Assembly: GCF_017562075.2 (NCBI RefSeq)
Contig: NC_054083.1
Location: forward strand, 47,216,942-47,280,941
Source: Anopheles merus
Taxonomy: Eukaryota; Arthropoda; Insecta; Diptera; Culicidae
Direction of reading: 5' to 3'
DNA: 64,000 nucleotides
The position numbers and the translations under genes are program-made. Every line of letters begins with the position of its first letter. Position 1 is the stretch's first letter. Shown one piece after another: positions 1-16,400 of this stretch. Under the pieces are notes generated by a model that saw only the letters and a list, made by a program, of their open reading frames with translations, ran no database searches and had not been told where the DNA came from.

Positions 1-2916
1 TACTTCACGGTGCCGTGGAACGTGTTCGACTTTCTGCTCGTGCTGGCATCGATCTTCGGCATTCTGATGGAAGACATCATGATCGATTTGCCCATCTCGC
101 CCACGTTGCTGCGGGTGGTGCGGGTGTTCCGCATAGGCCGTATATTGCGCTTGATTAAGGTGAGCTAAGCCACAAGTGCTGCCCTCAGTGAACGTCAAAT
201 AAATCCTTGTTCGTTTCCTTTCCAGGCTGCAAAAGGCATCCGCAAGCTGCTGTTTGCACTGGTCGTGTCGCTACCGGCACTGTTCAACATTGGCGCACTG
301 CTGGCACTGATCACGTTCATCTACGCCATCATCGGGATGTCGCTGTTCGGACATGTGAGGCAGCAGGGCGCTCTGGATGATATGGTCAACTTTGAAACGT
401 TCGGACGCAGCATGCAGCTCCTGTTTCGGCTGATGACATCGGCTGGGTGGAACGATGTGCTAGAGTCGCTCATGATACAACCGCCGGACTGTGAGCTGGC
501 GCTCGATTTCTCCATCAACGGTGACTGTGGCCATCCGCTGCTGGCGATCACCTACTTCACCAGCTTCATCATCATCAGCTACATGATCGTGATCAACATG
601 TACATCGCCATCATCCTGGAGAACTTCAACCAGGCCCACCAGGAGGAGGAGATCGGCATCGTGGAGGACGATCTGGAGATGTTCTACATCCGCTGGTCGA
701 AGTACGACCCGCACGCAGGCCAGTTCATACACTTCAACCAGCTGTCGGACTTTATTGCGTCTCTCGATCCACCGCTTGGCATCCCGAAACCGAACACGGT
801 CGCGCTGGTGTCGTTCAATCTGCCCATCTCGAAGGGCAACAAGATCCACTGTCTGGACATACTGCACGCGCTGGTGAAGCATGTGCTGGGGCACGTGGAG
901 GAGACGGACAACTTCAAGCAGCTGCAGGACCAGATGGACCAGAAGTTCAAGAAGCAGTTCCCGACGCGGAAGGAGCTGGAGATTGTGTCGTCGACGCGCA
1001 TTTGGAAGCGGCAGGAGAAGGCTGCCAAAACGATACAGACCGCCTGGAAGGACTACCTGAGGTATGGTGTTGTTTTGTTTGTATGCTTTGTTTGTAGAAA
1101 TTCAACTTTCCATTGACTTTTTAGGATGAAGCGTGAACGGGAACGCTCCCCAATGTCACTGGACGAAGAAAACACACAAACTTCCAGCCCGGGCGGATGG
1201 CAGAGCAAACTGTCCGCGCTGAACTTCCTGCATCTTCAGGTGCATCGCCGCGGTACGGCCACGTCAAGCCGTGCCTCGTCGCGAAAGTCGTCCCGAGCTT
1301 CCGATGCGTCCGATTTGAGCGAGCTGGCTGGGCCGTGGCTTAATCTTCCACTGATGCTGGTGTCCGGTACGAGCGACATGGTGAAGGATGTTAAGCAGCA
1401 GCATGCGAACGGACTGGAGCTGAAGTAGGTTTTCGGGGTGTTATTGAAGTCTGAAAGAGCATTAACTCTATTTCCTATTTTCCTCAGGGACGCTCCGGAC
1501 GTGAAGGGACAGCGGCGCCGATCGTTCTACAACTTCCCGTTCTTCCTGCGGCACCAGGACGCCGTCGAGGAAACGTCTACCTCATCGCCGCAGCCACAGA
1601 AGCGGCCACTGAAGGACAGCGACACGAACCTGTCGCTCACCACGTCCCTCGAGAAGGTGCCAGTGCCGCCCCCGGCGACACCGAAGTCGAAGCGTGCCAC
1701 AAGCTTTGTGAAGAAAAAGCCACCCCTGGAGCGTGGCTTTTCCGCCCAGAGTGCATTGCGTCTGAACCGCAATGCGGTCGTGCGTGAGTATTTGGAGCAT
1801 GGGAATTTGAATGTTGGACAACTTTGACTGACTTCCTGTTGCCTTCTAGCGGATGATACACTGTCCACATCGGCAGCGGACGTGAGTATACTCGTGACGG
1901 AACCGTCGCCCGATGTACCGACCGTACCGGCACCGGGCGAGACGACGCTTGTCCACGTGCTGGTGCACAGGGAGAGCGAGGAATATCAGTCCGAGCTGGA
2001 CGAGAAAGGTAAGCCGATGGCAGTTCCGATTACACGTTTTGGTTTGGATGTGCTTTTCCTGCCATCACCGTTTGATTTTGATTTTACGCTCTGACTACAC
2101 CCAAACACCACTAGCAGCTATGTTTCGTTGAGTGCGACCACCATTACACACCCAACTTCGTTAAGTAGCCGCTCACTCTGAACACCAAACACCCAGAGTC
2201 CGAAGAGACGAACCCCCCCCCCCCGATAAGATGCACCTCTCTGTGTTTGCTGTAAATGTGTTTTTTTTTCTTTCTTTTTTTGTGTCTTTCTATGTTCTTC
2301 TCTCTTCTCGCGCCCCACCTTCTCCCATGTGTGTGTGTCTCTCTGTATGTGTGTGTGTGTTTGTTGTATGCGTTGTTGTTGTGCGTTTGCTTCTTTGACC
2401 ATCATCACCTTCCCCTCGATGGACGGATCAACCAACGAAGGCGAACCCAAGGTCAAAGAACCGCGCGATCCATCCCGTGCGAGTGACATCAAACTTTCAC
2501 CCGGCACGAACGTTGACTATCAAATTCTAGGTGGACTGGAGGGTGCGCCCCGGCCCGTCGTGACGATCTGCGTCGAAAGTCCGATGGAGTCGCCGGATCA
2601 GGATGGTGGTGGTGGTGGTGGTGCTACTGCTTCTACTGCTACCACAGGGGCAGTCGCCATCCCCATCGATCCGGAACCGATCGATGTGAATCTGCCGCGT
2701 GATACGAGCAACATTTTCTACGACTACGAGGAACAGTCAGGGCCGGCCGGGCAAACCGTGTCCGCTGGAGAGGGCCCGAACGTTGAGGACACCGCGGTGA
2801 CGGTGGAGATAGCGAACGAACTGGCGGAGTGTAAGGCGGGTCGCCGCTCACCGGGCTCACCGGGCGAGCAGCCATCCGACCGGCCGGAAGCAGACCTACC
2901 GGCACAGTCAAGCTGA
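1..2916 (+). CDS. NaCP60E: DSC1-type voltage-gated cation channel, C-terminal part (5' end outside window)
   Basis: Six exons join in one frame: <1-159, 226-1061, 1125-1424, 1488-1783, 1850-2008 and 2441-2916 (TGA stop). All introns are GT-AG, and the total is 742 codons with the stop. The fragment begins in domain IV S3. S4 has the RVVRVFRIGRILRLIK pattern with Arg/Lys every third residue. The domain IV pore loop reads MTSAGWNDV, with Ala at the selectivity position (about residue 126 of the fragment). S6 ends in NMYIAIILENF. An EF-hand-like region follows, then an IQ motif (AAKTIQTAWKDYLR) split by the third intron. The last roughly 400 residues are Ser/Pro/Glu-rich and I do not recognise them. 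The motifs place it in the four-domain sodium-channel family. Divergence from para in S6 and the C-terminus points to DSC1/NaCP60E, a calcium-preferring neuronal plasma-membrane channel. The acceptor of the last exon (2440) is the least certain junction; it was chosen because the frame fits. Confidence 0.87.
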
Positions 2917-3404
2917 CGACCATCGGAGCAAACAATGGGCGATGAGCACGCGGCGGACGACAGTTGACAATCTACTTTCTGAGTAAGTTTCATCCTTGCC
3001 CGCTTCATCGTACAACTTTCCAACAAAGAAAAAAACAGCCATTGCCGCAGCTGCTGCTGTTTGGACAATGTTTATCTAATCTCTTGGTTTTAGCCTGAAA
3101 TAGCGTGTGAAGATCGGAGTAAGGTGAAGGTGACAGAGATATGCGAGGGGTTAGTAATAGCAAGACATCTAACCAAACACTAGGTCGCTTGTACATTATG
3201 CATTAACCAAAGATTCCTTCCTATTCCGGTAGAACTCCTAGAATACCCAGCTGGTTCTCCCCCGTACGATTAAGAGGCATCAGAGGCTCACTAGAGTAGT
3301 TAAGGATTCACGTTAATAATAATACCTGTACAGCTAGTGATACTGGGATGGAGATATAACAGAGAGGGCAGAAATAAGAAAGAGCGAAACTAACATTGCG
3401 GTTA
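2917..3404 (+). other. Proximal 3' untranslated/flanking sequence of the channel gene
   Basis: This begins directly after the TGA stop at 2914-2916. No open frame of note and no AATAAA signal was seen here, so the transcript probably runs further downstream. Confidence 0.5.
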
Positions 3405-3714
3405 GGCCCGTGTCTGTGCTCCATCGCATGCGATTTTATCGCACGTGCTGTCAAACGCTTTGTCGTATAATATTGCGATTATTTGGATGATTTTAATAAT
3501 ATAACGATTATGAAAAATTAAGTTGAGATTGTTCCTACAAAACACCACACATTTAGTTTGACAGATAAAATCGGATGCGGCGTCCGACGAAATCAAAATT
3601 TTTTGATTCCGTCGTACGACGAAATCGCACGTCCGACGTTATCTGTCAAATCCCATATTAAATTTTGACAGGCTTTCCGATAAAATCGCATCCGATGGAG
3701 CACAGACACGGGCC
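3405..3714. mobile_element. PIF/Harbinger-like MITE, 310 bp
   Basis: The two ends are inverted repeats starting GGCCCGTGTCTGTGCTCCAT, and about 45 of 51 bases match between the arms. The element is flanked by TTA on both sides (3402-3404 and 3715-3717), a 3-bp target duplication. Ends starting GG-C and a TTA/TAA duplication are typical of PIF/Harbinger MITEs. A second inverted pair, TTTGACAGATAA against TTATCTGTCAAA, lies inside at about 3557-3651. There is no coding capacity. Confidence 0.8.
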
Positions 3715-5199
3715 TTAGACCAACATTTCCACTAAGTGTGTTTACCGTCAGTTCCATTTCACTCTTGCTTCTGGACACTATTTTCTTACTAACAAGACAC
3801 ATGCACAAAATCTGTCTCTTATTCTTGTTACTATAAAATCGTTACACTTCTTGCATATCAGTTTTGTGATTGGTAGAGCGTACCCGGAATGGATCGACGA
3901 CGACCCTCCCGCGTCCCAGCATGGCTGATCGTGGGGAGTTGCTGATCGTTAACAGAAAAAAAAAGGAAATACTTTCATACATGAGTATATATTTTTTTAC
4001 CTTCAAGTTGTGCATTTAGTACGTAAGTAGAAAAGTTTTGAAATTACGACTGCCTGACGAATAGGAATGTTTGCTCCAGCGATGGAGCGTTGTAGGAAGA
4101 ACGAACGAAGGGAAAAGGTATTTTGTTACTGGATGGCTCTATTGCAACTCAAAGATCCCAAATAATCTCAAACCGATGGATGCAAGATGAAGGAATGAGA
4201 AGCTGAACTATGTTTACGTTTTCACTCTCAAAGCTCAGATATTTACCCGTTCTTTGAGTTTTACTTTACCTCATGCAATAGTGTCTGTGGTGTAAAGAAG
4301 GCATGTAGTAGTACGGTAGAGTACATCGTGACCCGGCAGATTGGATGTTTCGGCGCAGAGGACTGCGTGAGCAAACAAAAAAAAAGTGAGAAAACATATG
4401 AATCGAATTTAACGTAGTATTTCCTCCTCGCCCCCCAATTACTAATGGTAGTGAAATCGGATAGCCACATTTCACCAGTTGATTTGATTGCTGCACAACC
4501 TTAGCTCCCATCCCATTGAAGATGAAGATCACTGATCAGCACCTGTCTCACCGCCCGTGTAGCAGAGTGATAAAGTGCATATTCTAATCGTTTTGTACAA
4601 ATGAAGTAATGTGTATATCAAAAGTAAAATCAATGAGAGTATAACACTGTTCCTGACTTACACACAAAAGCAACCAATAGATTGTGGAGAAGGTTCACTT
4701 AGGTACACGGGGTGTGAGTTTGTTTTTGGTGCTGCAACTTGTTCCTCTGAATGTTGTTCCTTCCCGCCCTACACCACTGACTGTACAGTATGCAGCATGC
4801 TTCTCGAGTAGGATTAGCCCACATTATAACAGGGAAAGGCTCCAAAGCCCCCCCCCCCCTCCTCTCCACGTTTCCAATTTAGTGTTGTAAGGATGATACT
4901 TGTTGATAGGATAGTTTTGGATAACAATTAAAACAAGGAACGTCTGGTCTCTGGTCCCGTGTTCGAGGCGTGTGCCACTAAACGGCGCACGATCGTCACG
5001 GGAGGATGCCCTAAATACCAACTCCTTACATTGTATACAAAAACGCTCAGTCAGATTACGGCTGTTTAATGAAAAGTTAATTTAATTTACCCTATCGCGC
5101 TACCCCCATAACATACACGGCCGTACCGTGCGCGCGTGAGTGTTGTTGTTAAAGCGGGGCTTGCGCATAGCGGTTAGAAGAGGAGAGCGGAGTAAGGTA
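3715..5199. other. Non-coding flank, no gene seen
   Basis: Mixed-composition sequence with short poly-A and poly-C runs. No splice-linked open frames or RNA genes were recognised. It may still be part of the channel gene's 3' UTR. Confidence 0.4.
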
Positions 5200-8100
5200 A
5201 ATACGCTTATATGAATAAAAAAGAAAGGAAACGGTAGACATGGAAGGTGTTACTAGTGTTTAATAGTATAGTGTTTCGTCACGTATGTCAAAGTTAGGAA
5301 CGCGCTCCACTAAATAGGAACATTTGAAAATGCATGCTCATAACATTCAACCAACCCCGATGTGGGGAGTGGCAGAAATACTGGGCACGACGGGCACGAG
5401 AGCAATACATCTCCAAATCGCAGCTTCCAAATGTAATGGTTAAGGTACATATAATGAAATGAAATGAGTAACTTAAGAAAAACAAAGCGTACACACGAAA
5501 AGGAATGAGCAATTCAATGAAAAATGTTCATAACAAAAAAAAAACAAGAAAACATATAGATAAAAGTTAAATCCGCCACATTTATTAACCACGTTACTCA
5601 CACGTTATTAAACAAGCAACACATGAAGAAAACAAACCCCACACATATGTAGAGTAATAATCGTGAAAGTAAGCTTAAATGAGAAAACCCAACAGCAAAC
5701 ACTTCATTGCAATAAAAGTTACATGAAGTGCAACGAGAAAGTAGAGAAAAAGGAGAGAAAAAACAACGTTAAAATAAGATGTAAAAACGAGAATGATAAA
5801 ACGTATATAAAAAGGTATATTAGGATAACACAAAACATTTAAAATCGTGTTACAAAACGAAGAAACCCAAAGTAAACAACAAACCAGACAAGTAAAACAC
5901 AATAATCAACCAGTAATTGTTGCAGATGTTAACGACAACGGATATGAAAAAGAAAAAAAAACAAGAAAAAAATTAAAACAAAAAACATCTCGTTCAACTT
6001 AGTCGCAGATAAAAAAAAACAAATAACGGTTGTTGATTTAGTTCTAACTAACAGAGTAAGCAGAGATAGAATGTAAAGGGAAATCGATATAAAATTAAAA
6101 AATATATATTTATCTCCCCCCTCCCCTTCTCTCCCCCCCCCCACTGAAACAATTTCCGTTTCCACCGATTCGGTTGACGATGTTAAGTTGAGTTTTGTCT
6201 TTTCAGTTCACTGATTACGCTTTTGTCCCGGTCGATCGTTGTTTTTCAGGAGACGTTACGGCGATACGAGTTGACAAAGCGATTAAGAGTTATACACCAA
6301 CAAAAAAAAAGAAGACAACAAAGAAATCTTATACAAAATCGAGATTGTGTGTTTGTACATATAGGGAAACTGTTTGCGAAAAAAGAATGTTATTCACACT
6401 TCACATATTTAAAATGCTCTTATACCACCCATACCAGCAAACGCCAGAGTACGAATGGAAGGCTAGCTTATTGTTCATTGGAGCTTTTGCAGTAACCCAT
6501 TGGGCTTTTTTTCTGAATTTTTAAATCTACTGCAATCAATGCTTATAACAGTTAATTTTGTTATGATCCTTACTGCCCGCATTAATATGAGTTGGGCCGG
6601 TAATACATACAAAAAACTGGATCAAGCTGACGCCAAACCCATACACCAGATCACACCGTAAATAGAGCAACGAAGCAATAAATGACAATAGTAAACAGTA
6701 ACGCGTCGGCGGTACTGGCCACCACTGCACATCTTCCCAAAACGCAAATGGCTTTGATAGGTGATTGTCTACTTTTCTCGAGCCGGCAACCCTCGTGTGT
6801 ACGTTGTTGCCGTGTCCACACAACGCATTAACCAATCAAAACTGATCGTGACTTGCTGCTGCTGCTGCTGCATCACTTCTACCGGTCGAGATGTAACCTC
6901 ATTTGGCGTACCACCAGATGATATAGCCGGTAGCATCTTTACCGTAGCAAAGGTTGATTGCCTTCAATTGGTTTCCCTTCCCAGCAAGCACAGTTCCCGG
7001 TGCTGCTCACAAGCTAGTGAAAGGTGTGTATGCAGGGGGAACACTGTCTTGCGAAATCGTACGCAAACGTTTGCCCATCATTTTCGGACAAAACGGGCAA
7101 ACATTCACGATGTGTCTGTATGATTTTTGATAAGTGTGTCGCGCGATCATTGGTTGCGAAAATGGTACCCCCCCCCCCCCCCCCCCCCCCGTTTTAAGGT
7201 TTGAAGCGTCTTGCGTGATCGCGATCGTATCAAATAAGCTGATTTGCAAATGTGGCCTAAAAGGTGGACAAAATCGTGTGCATGTGCTCGGCAAAATTAC
7301 TTCAAAACTGAATGATTCTGAATGATTAAATACATTTCTAATCTGCAAAGGTACGTAATAATCTACCTTCACAACACCTCAGCTGTAAATATACATATAA
7401 ATTGCTTGCGTTTTCATTAAAAGTAATAATAAAACAGTTTTTTCATAGTTTTTGAGCTAACAAAATGTCAATTAATTGTTCTTCTACTACTTGATTCTGC
7501 TTCTATTGGAGCAGAAAAGCAAACGCATGATTCTGGCCCCATGTTATCTGCAGCTAATAGATGGAAATAACACGAACACGCAAACGCATTGTGTATTGCG
7601 TCAATAAATACGCTTCAATAATAGCAAATAGTTAAGGAAAGTTGATATAAAACAATATGCCATTAATTAATAGTTCGCTAGTAGGGGTTCTCGCTAGTGT
7701 TTCAAATGGTGTATAGATGTTAAGCGAATTTCTCGTGATAGAGAACCGCGCCTAGTGTAAATGCTGTGGGTGGGTGAGCAGCACAAAGGTTAAAACGATA
7801 CACAATCGGAATAAAGCCATATTAAAAATGGTAACCACCAATCGGTGGAAAACTTCTCAAGGGGATGTTTTTTGGTTTGTTTTGTGTTGTTCTGGTCCTT
7901 TCGCTTGTTATGCAGTTTTATACATTTTTTAACGCCAGAATTTAACGAACGCACGGTGTAAAGACGTGTGATATTAACATAGAAAAATAATAAAGAAATC
8001 ATAAAACAAAACCGAACGAACAAACGTTCCGGTTTGGCTGAATTGCTCACAGCAATATTATCAACGATCTTCCCGATCTTCGCCTGATGTAAATGGCTTT

Positions 8101-9430
8101 GGAAAGGAAGTAAAACTAGGATACAGTTTGGGTTTAGATTTAGTCACGGTAATTTACACGTTATTTACTACAAATAACTTTGAGCTTGGCTTTCCGTTTT
8201 CGTAAAACACACAATGCATTCTCAAGTAAAAGCAAAATATGTAACCAATCATATATAAAAAAAGAATATAAAAAAACAAGAACCATGTGATGGTATCGCA
8301 CAAAAAAGAAACTTCAAACAATCTGCTATTGCTCCCGCCCCCTTTATGAAACAATCAGAACATGGAATGAGAATCCAGAGAGATCAACGTTAAGTGCAAA
8401 CTTTTTGCTTTCTTTTCTACGAAACACTTACTAACACACTCTTCTTGCGGCAACGCAGGTCACCGCACAATGCAAAAACACACGAAGTTCACCAATAACA
8501 ACAACAACAACAACAACAACAACAGCAAAATACCACTGGCAAAAGCGTGTAAACAAAGCACACGAGCAAACAAAACACAATAAGCTAAAAAACAGCATTA
8601 ATAATACGCATATAAAAATAGTAAAAAAAAAACCACAGTAGATAATAGAAGGTATTTAACAGGCGGCAAACATTTAAGATGGTAAGATGGTAAATTAAAG
8701 CTGAACCCCCCCCAATAATAAGCCCATAAAGCCGAAACATTGTAGAAAGTTAGTTAGAATTTTGTTAAATTATATATAAATGTAAGCCCAGAGTAGAACC
8801 AACAAAAAAAAAAAAAACAAAAACAAGGACATTCCACATTGCAATGTGGAAGAAAAGAAGGTAAGAAAACAACAACAACAAAAATGACGAAAAGAAACCA
8901 AACAACACAATATAGCAAAAGTAAGTTAAATGGATCTGTTTAAGGAAAAGAGAGCGAAAAAAATACGAACAAAAAAAAAACGAGACAAACCAAGAGCAAA
9001 ACAAAACGAATAACAAATGAAACGAAGACAAATTATTGAAATTTATAAAAAAAAACAGATTTGAAAGGTTGTGTAATTATTTAGAAAGATACCAAAAACT
9101 ATATATATATATATATACTTATACATATACATATACAAAATATGCAAAATTTGCAAACAACAGCAACAAATTGAACAGAACACAAAACACACACACAACA
9201 CAGAAAGCAAGCAAAAAGGATGCTATAAATATGGAGTGTTTTGGAGGGGCACGAGCTCAACGAAAGAAGAGAGAAAAGTACGAAAAAAGTGGTTAATGGT
9301 TGGAGGATCACTGAAAAAAAACAACAACAAACAAACAAACGTGGCTAAAAATATCAAGAGAAAAACAAATGTGTACATATAGGACAAAACCAAAAAACCA
9401 AGAGTAATAAAACCTGAAACATTAAAAAGA
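5200..9430 (+). other. A-rich, strand-asymmetric region downstream of the channel gene
   Basis: The + strand carries many long A runs and few T runs. Several AATAAA hexamers occur, for example at 5214, 6677, 7428 and 9406. There is a poly-C run at 7168-7190, a CAA array near 8497-8525 and a TA tract near 9100-9118. All open frames are low-complexity shadows. A long, possibly extended 3' UTR is plausible but not shown. Confidence 0.45.
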
Positions 9431-10453
9431 TATAATGAAACAACGTACTTCATTCGTCGTGTCGATCATTTTCCGCGCGCAAAGAAAAGTCGTAATTCGA
9501 AATGGAAAGTGCTTCCTGTTGATAAAGAATGCACTGTGGGTTTTTTTTTCTTTATCAGCACACACAGCGTCACGATTGTGTATTCTGTGGTCGGGAAAAC
9601 ACAGCTCTGCCTGTTCATTCATCCCTGACCTAGACCGTTGGATGCACGGCCTGCTGCATGGTAAATATTTACACCAACACACGCCAAAGGGCTCGTCGAC
9701 CAGCGGCACGACGAGATGCGTATACTTTTCGCGCATTGCACGCGCGCAATTAACCCCTCAGCCCCTCACTGTAAGGGCTACAGCAAGGGATACTGGCGGG
9801 GTGTGTACGGCAGTTGCGTTCTATGCTTAATTATAGAGCGTAGTACGTCACGGATGGTGTGGCCGGGCACAGCAAAAAAATAGAACACGCACCAGAGATG
9901 GAAAACAACAGATCTGCGCGGAACTAGCGGAACGCTCGAACGCGCTATTGTTTGCGCATTGCGCGTGAGTCTAGCGCGGCATTGCTTTGCGAAGGAAAAA
10001 CAAAGCCTACTCTCTTTCGGCGGCTTATTGTTTCAGGCATAAGAACACAAATGCTTTTGCGGAAGTAACATTTTCACCGGAAACCACCACAAATATCACA
10101 GAAATCATGTCGCTCGTTCCAGACGAGTTGTGTCGGTGTTTGGGAATTAGAAAAAAAAAATCCGATTCAGTATATGCCATATCAGCCGATTCGTTACATC
10201 GATATCTAATTACCACATTACAAGCTCTGTTTCTAAATTGCCTTGGTGCAGAACGAATGATAAATTATAGACGAGCAAGCACGTGTGTGCTGCAGCAGTA
10301 AGGCTTATCACGATGACAAGACAAGAACGATAGCAGTGTATGTTTCTTTTCAAAACTAACTGTAATGACTAACTAATTGTAAAGAGGAGAGAAGAAAAAA
10401 ATGCAACATTTAAAGGTGTAAATTTTATCATAAAAATATGTCTTCTCGTCTCG
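9431..10453. other. Intergenic sequence between convergent genes
   Basis: No gene was recognised. The two longest + frames (9435-9830 and 9987-10301) have no family features and are taken as chance. Confidence 0.45.
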
Positions 10454-10459
10454 TTTATT
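10454..10459 (-). terminator. Polyadenylation signal of the cyclophilin gene
   Basis: TTTATT on the + strand reads AATAAA on the - strand, about 265 bases after the cyclophilin stop codon. Position and orientation fit a 3' end signal. Confidence 0.5.
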
Positions 10460-10721
10460 TTCTGAATTAGATTTACTTAGCGAAGAATGGATCTCTTCTC
10501 CTCTTAAATGCGAACACACTACTCAGAACCCATTCCTTCCTTTTTTTGAATCACTTTTTTTTTTCTTGGACATCCTTCTCGTCATCGTTATGGGTGGATC
10601 CGTTCGCTCGAACAAGAGGATTCGTCCAGGATGGATAGTGTGCGATCTGTAGCGCCCCACCCGACTTAACGCTCCCGGGGAAAGAGAGAGCGCGTGTCCT
10701 TCGGTCACTCGCTCTCTCCCT

Positions 10722-12247
10722 TTACTCGGTGGCATCGGCCTTATCAACCGCGAACGGCTCGCTGACCGGCAGCGAACCGGAATCCGCAATCTCGACATCG
10801 TTCGTCGGACGATCGCGCCCATCGGTGGCGGTGCTTTCGATCTTGCGCACCACGTTCATGCCCTCGAGCACCTTGCCGAACACGACGTGACGCCCGTCCA
10901 GCCAGCTCGTCTGCTTGACCGTGATGAAGAACTGCGAACCGTTCGTGTCCTTGCCGGCGTTCGCCATCGACAGCCAGCCGGCACCGTAGTGCTTCAGCTT
11001 GAAGTTCTCGTCGGCGAAGCGCTCGCCGTAGATCGATCGTCCGCCGGTGCCGTCTCCCTTGGTGAAGTCACCGCCCTGGATCATGAAGTCGCGGATCACC
11101 CGGTGGAACTTGCTGCCCTTGTAGCTGTTGGGGGAGTTGAGGTGGGAAGAAATAGTGAGGTTTGGTTTGCTCGGTTACGTTAGTGTAAAGGCGCGTGTGG
11201 GGAAAAGATTGAGAACTAATTTATGCACGAATTAATCATGCATAACCTCAGTGAAGCGGAAGAATAAGATTCAATGAAGAAAAATGGCCCCGTGGGAGGC
11301 ATAAATAGTGGAAGGAAAAGGCACGGGAGAAGAAGAGCAAGTGAAATACCATTCAACGAAAGGAGAAAGCATAATGGAGAGAACACAACAGACTCCATCC
11401 TCCACGCCTCTATCCGGTTATGGTTTCATCGCCTGCTACGATCATCATTGCCGTTAACCTTACTTTCAATTGCTTCATGCAGTGGAATTGAAACGACGAT
11501 ACCAGCTGGCTTGGGCATTATCGCTCAATTACAAGTCCGTGGGAGGGTTTTTATATGGATGCTAAATGAATTATGGAAATTGTACGCTCTATGCAACTTA
11601 CCCTTCTCCTTTGGTGGTCTTCTCGGCCAGCTCCTTGAAGTTGCGGGCAGTCTTCGGTACGGTGCCACCGAACAGACCAATCACGATGCGTCCCTCCGGC
11701 TTGCCACCGATCGTGATATCGAAGTAGACCTAGAAAGTGGCGAAACAAAATAAAAAAATCCCAGTTATTGTCACATGTTTATAGAATTAGTACTGTGATT
11801 GAAACGTATTGTGTTTGAACAACCGACCACCAACCCGAAGAGAAAAACGCGCGTGTACGCGTGCTTCTCTCCTATTGCAGAAGGACACGTAAGCATTTGT
11901 GTGCCAAACCCTTCCCCAACCACGTCTTCCCTACCCCATTCAGCTTCAGATGCTGGCGGGTGATGTGGATGATGCGTTTCGTAATGCTGATAAGGCAGTG
12001 CAAGCACCGACAACGCTATGCAGCAGCAGCAGCAGCACGCATAAAACCACGCTCAACATGGTTTTTGTCCAATTATGCTACAAAAAAACGGAAAGACAAA
12101 GCAGCTGATGGACGATGCGGCGCTGTGCCGGTTGTTGACCTTCGTTCGCTGCCGTCATTGTAAGCTTACCTTATCCGTCACTTTCGGTCCGTCTCCGGAT
12201 GCCAGCGCACCGGCAATCAGCACACTCAACACAACGAACAGTTTCAT
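10722..12247 (-). CDS. PPIB: Cyclophilin B-like peptidyl-prolyl cis-trans isomerase, secretory pathway
   Basis: Three coding exons join in frame: 12247-12170 (26 codons), 11729-11602 and 11124-10722. They give 202 residues plus a TAA stop, the usual length for ER cyclophilins. Exon 1 encodes a signal peptide (MKLFVVLSVLIAGALA) and GDGPKVTDK. The cyclophilin fold follows. Catalytic and binding residues are all visible: Arg in HRVIRDFMIQGG with Phe, Met and Gln; ANAG; NGSQFFIT; and Trp/His in SWLDGRHVVFG. The enzyme catalyses proline cis-trans isomerisation and helps collagen-like and other secreted proteins fold in the ER. No KDEL-type tail is present; the protein ends ADATE, as expected for cyclophilin B, which is held in the ER by other means. 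Introns are 477 and 440 bases, both GT-AG. The start is the only Met in front of the signal peptide. A 3' splice site (CAG at 12265-12263) lies 15 bases upstream of the ATG, so a further 5'-UTR exon is likely. Confidence 0.95.
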
Positions 12248-12262
12248 GTTGCTACAATACTT
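12248..12262 (-). other. 5' UTR part of cyclophilin exon 2, after a 5'-UTR intron
   Basis: Read on the - strand, a pyrimidine-rich stretch ends in CCCCAG and is followed by 15 bases and the ATG. This is a good acceptor, so transcription must start upstream, perhaps near 12.43-12.45 kb, where a TCAGCTGG-like start and a GTAGGT donor occur. The upstream exon is inferred. Confidence 0.5.
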
Positions 12263-16400
<4,138 letters not shown>

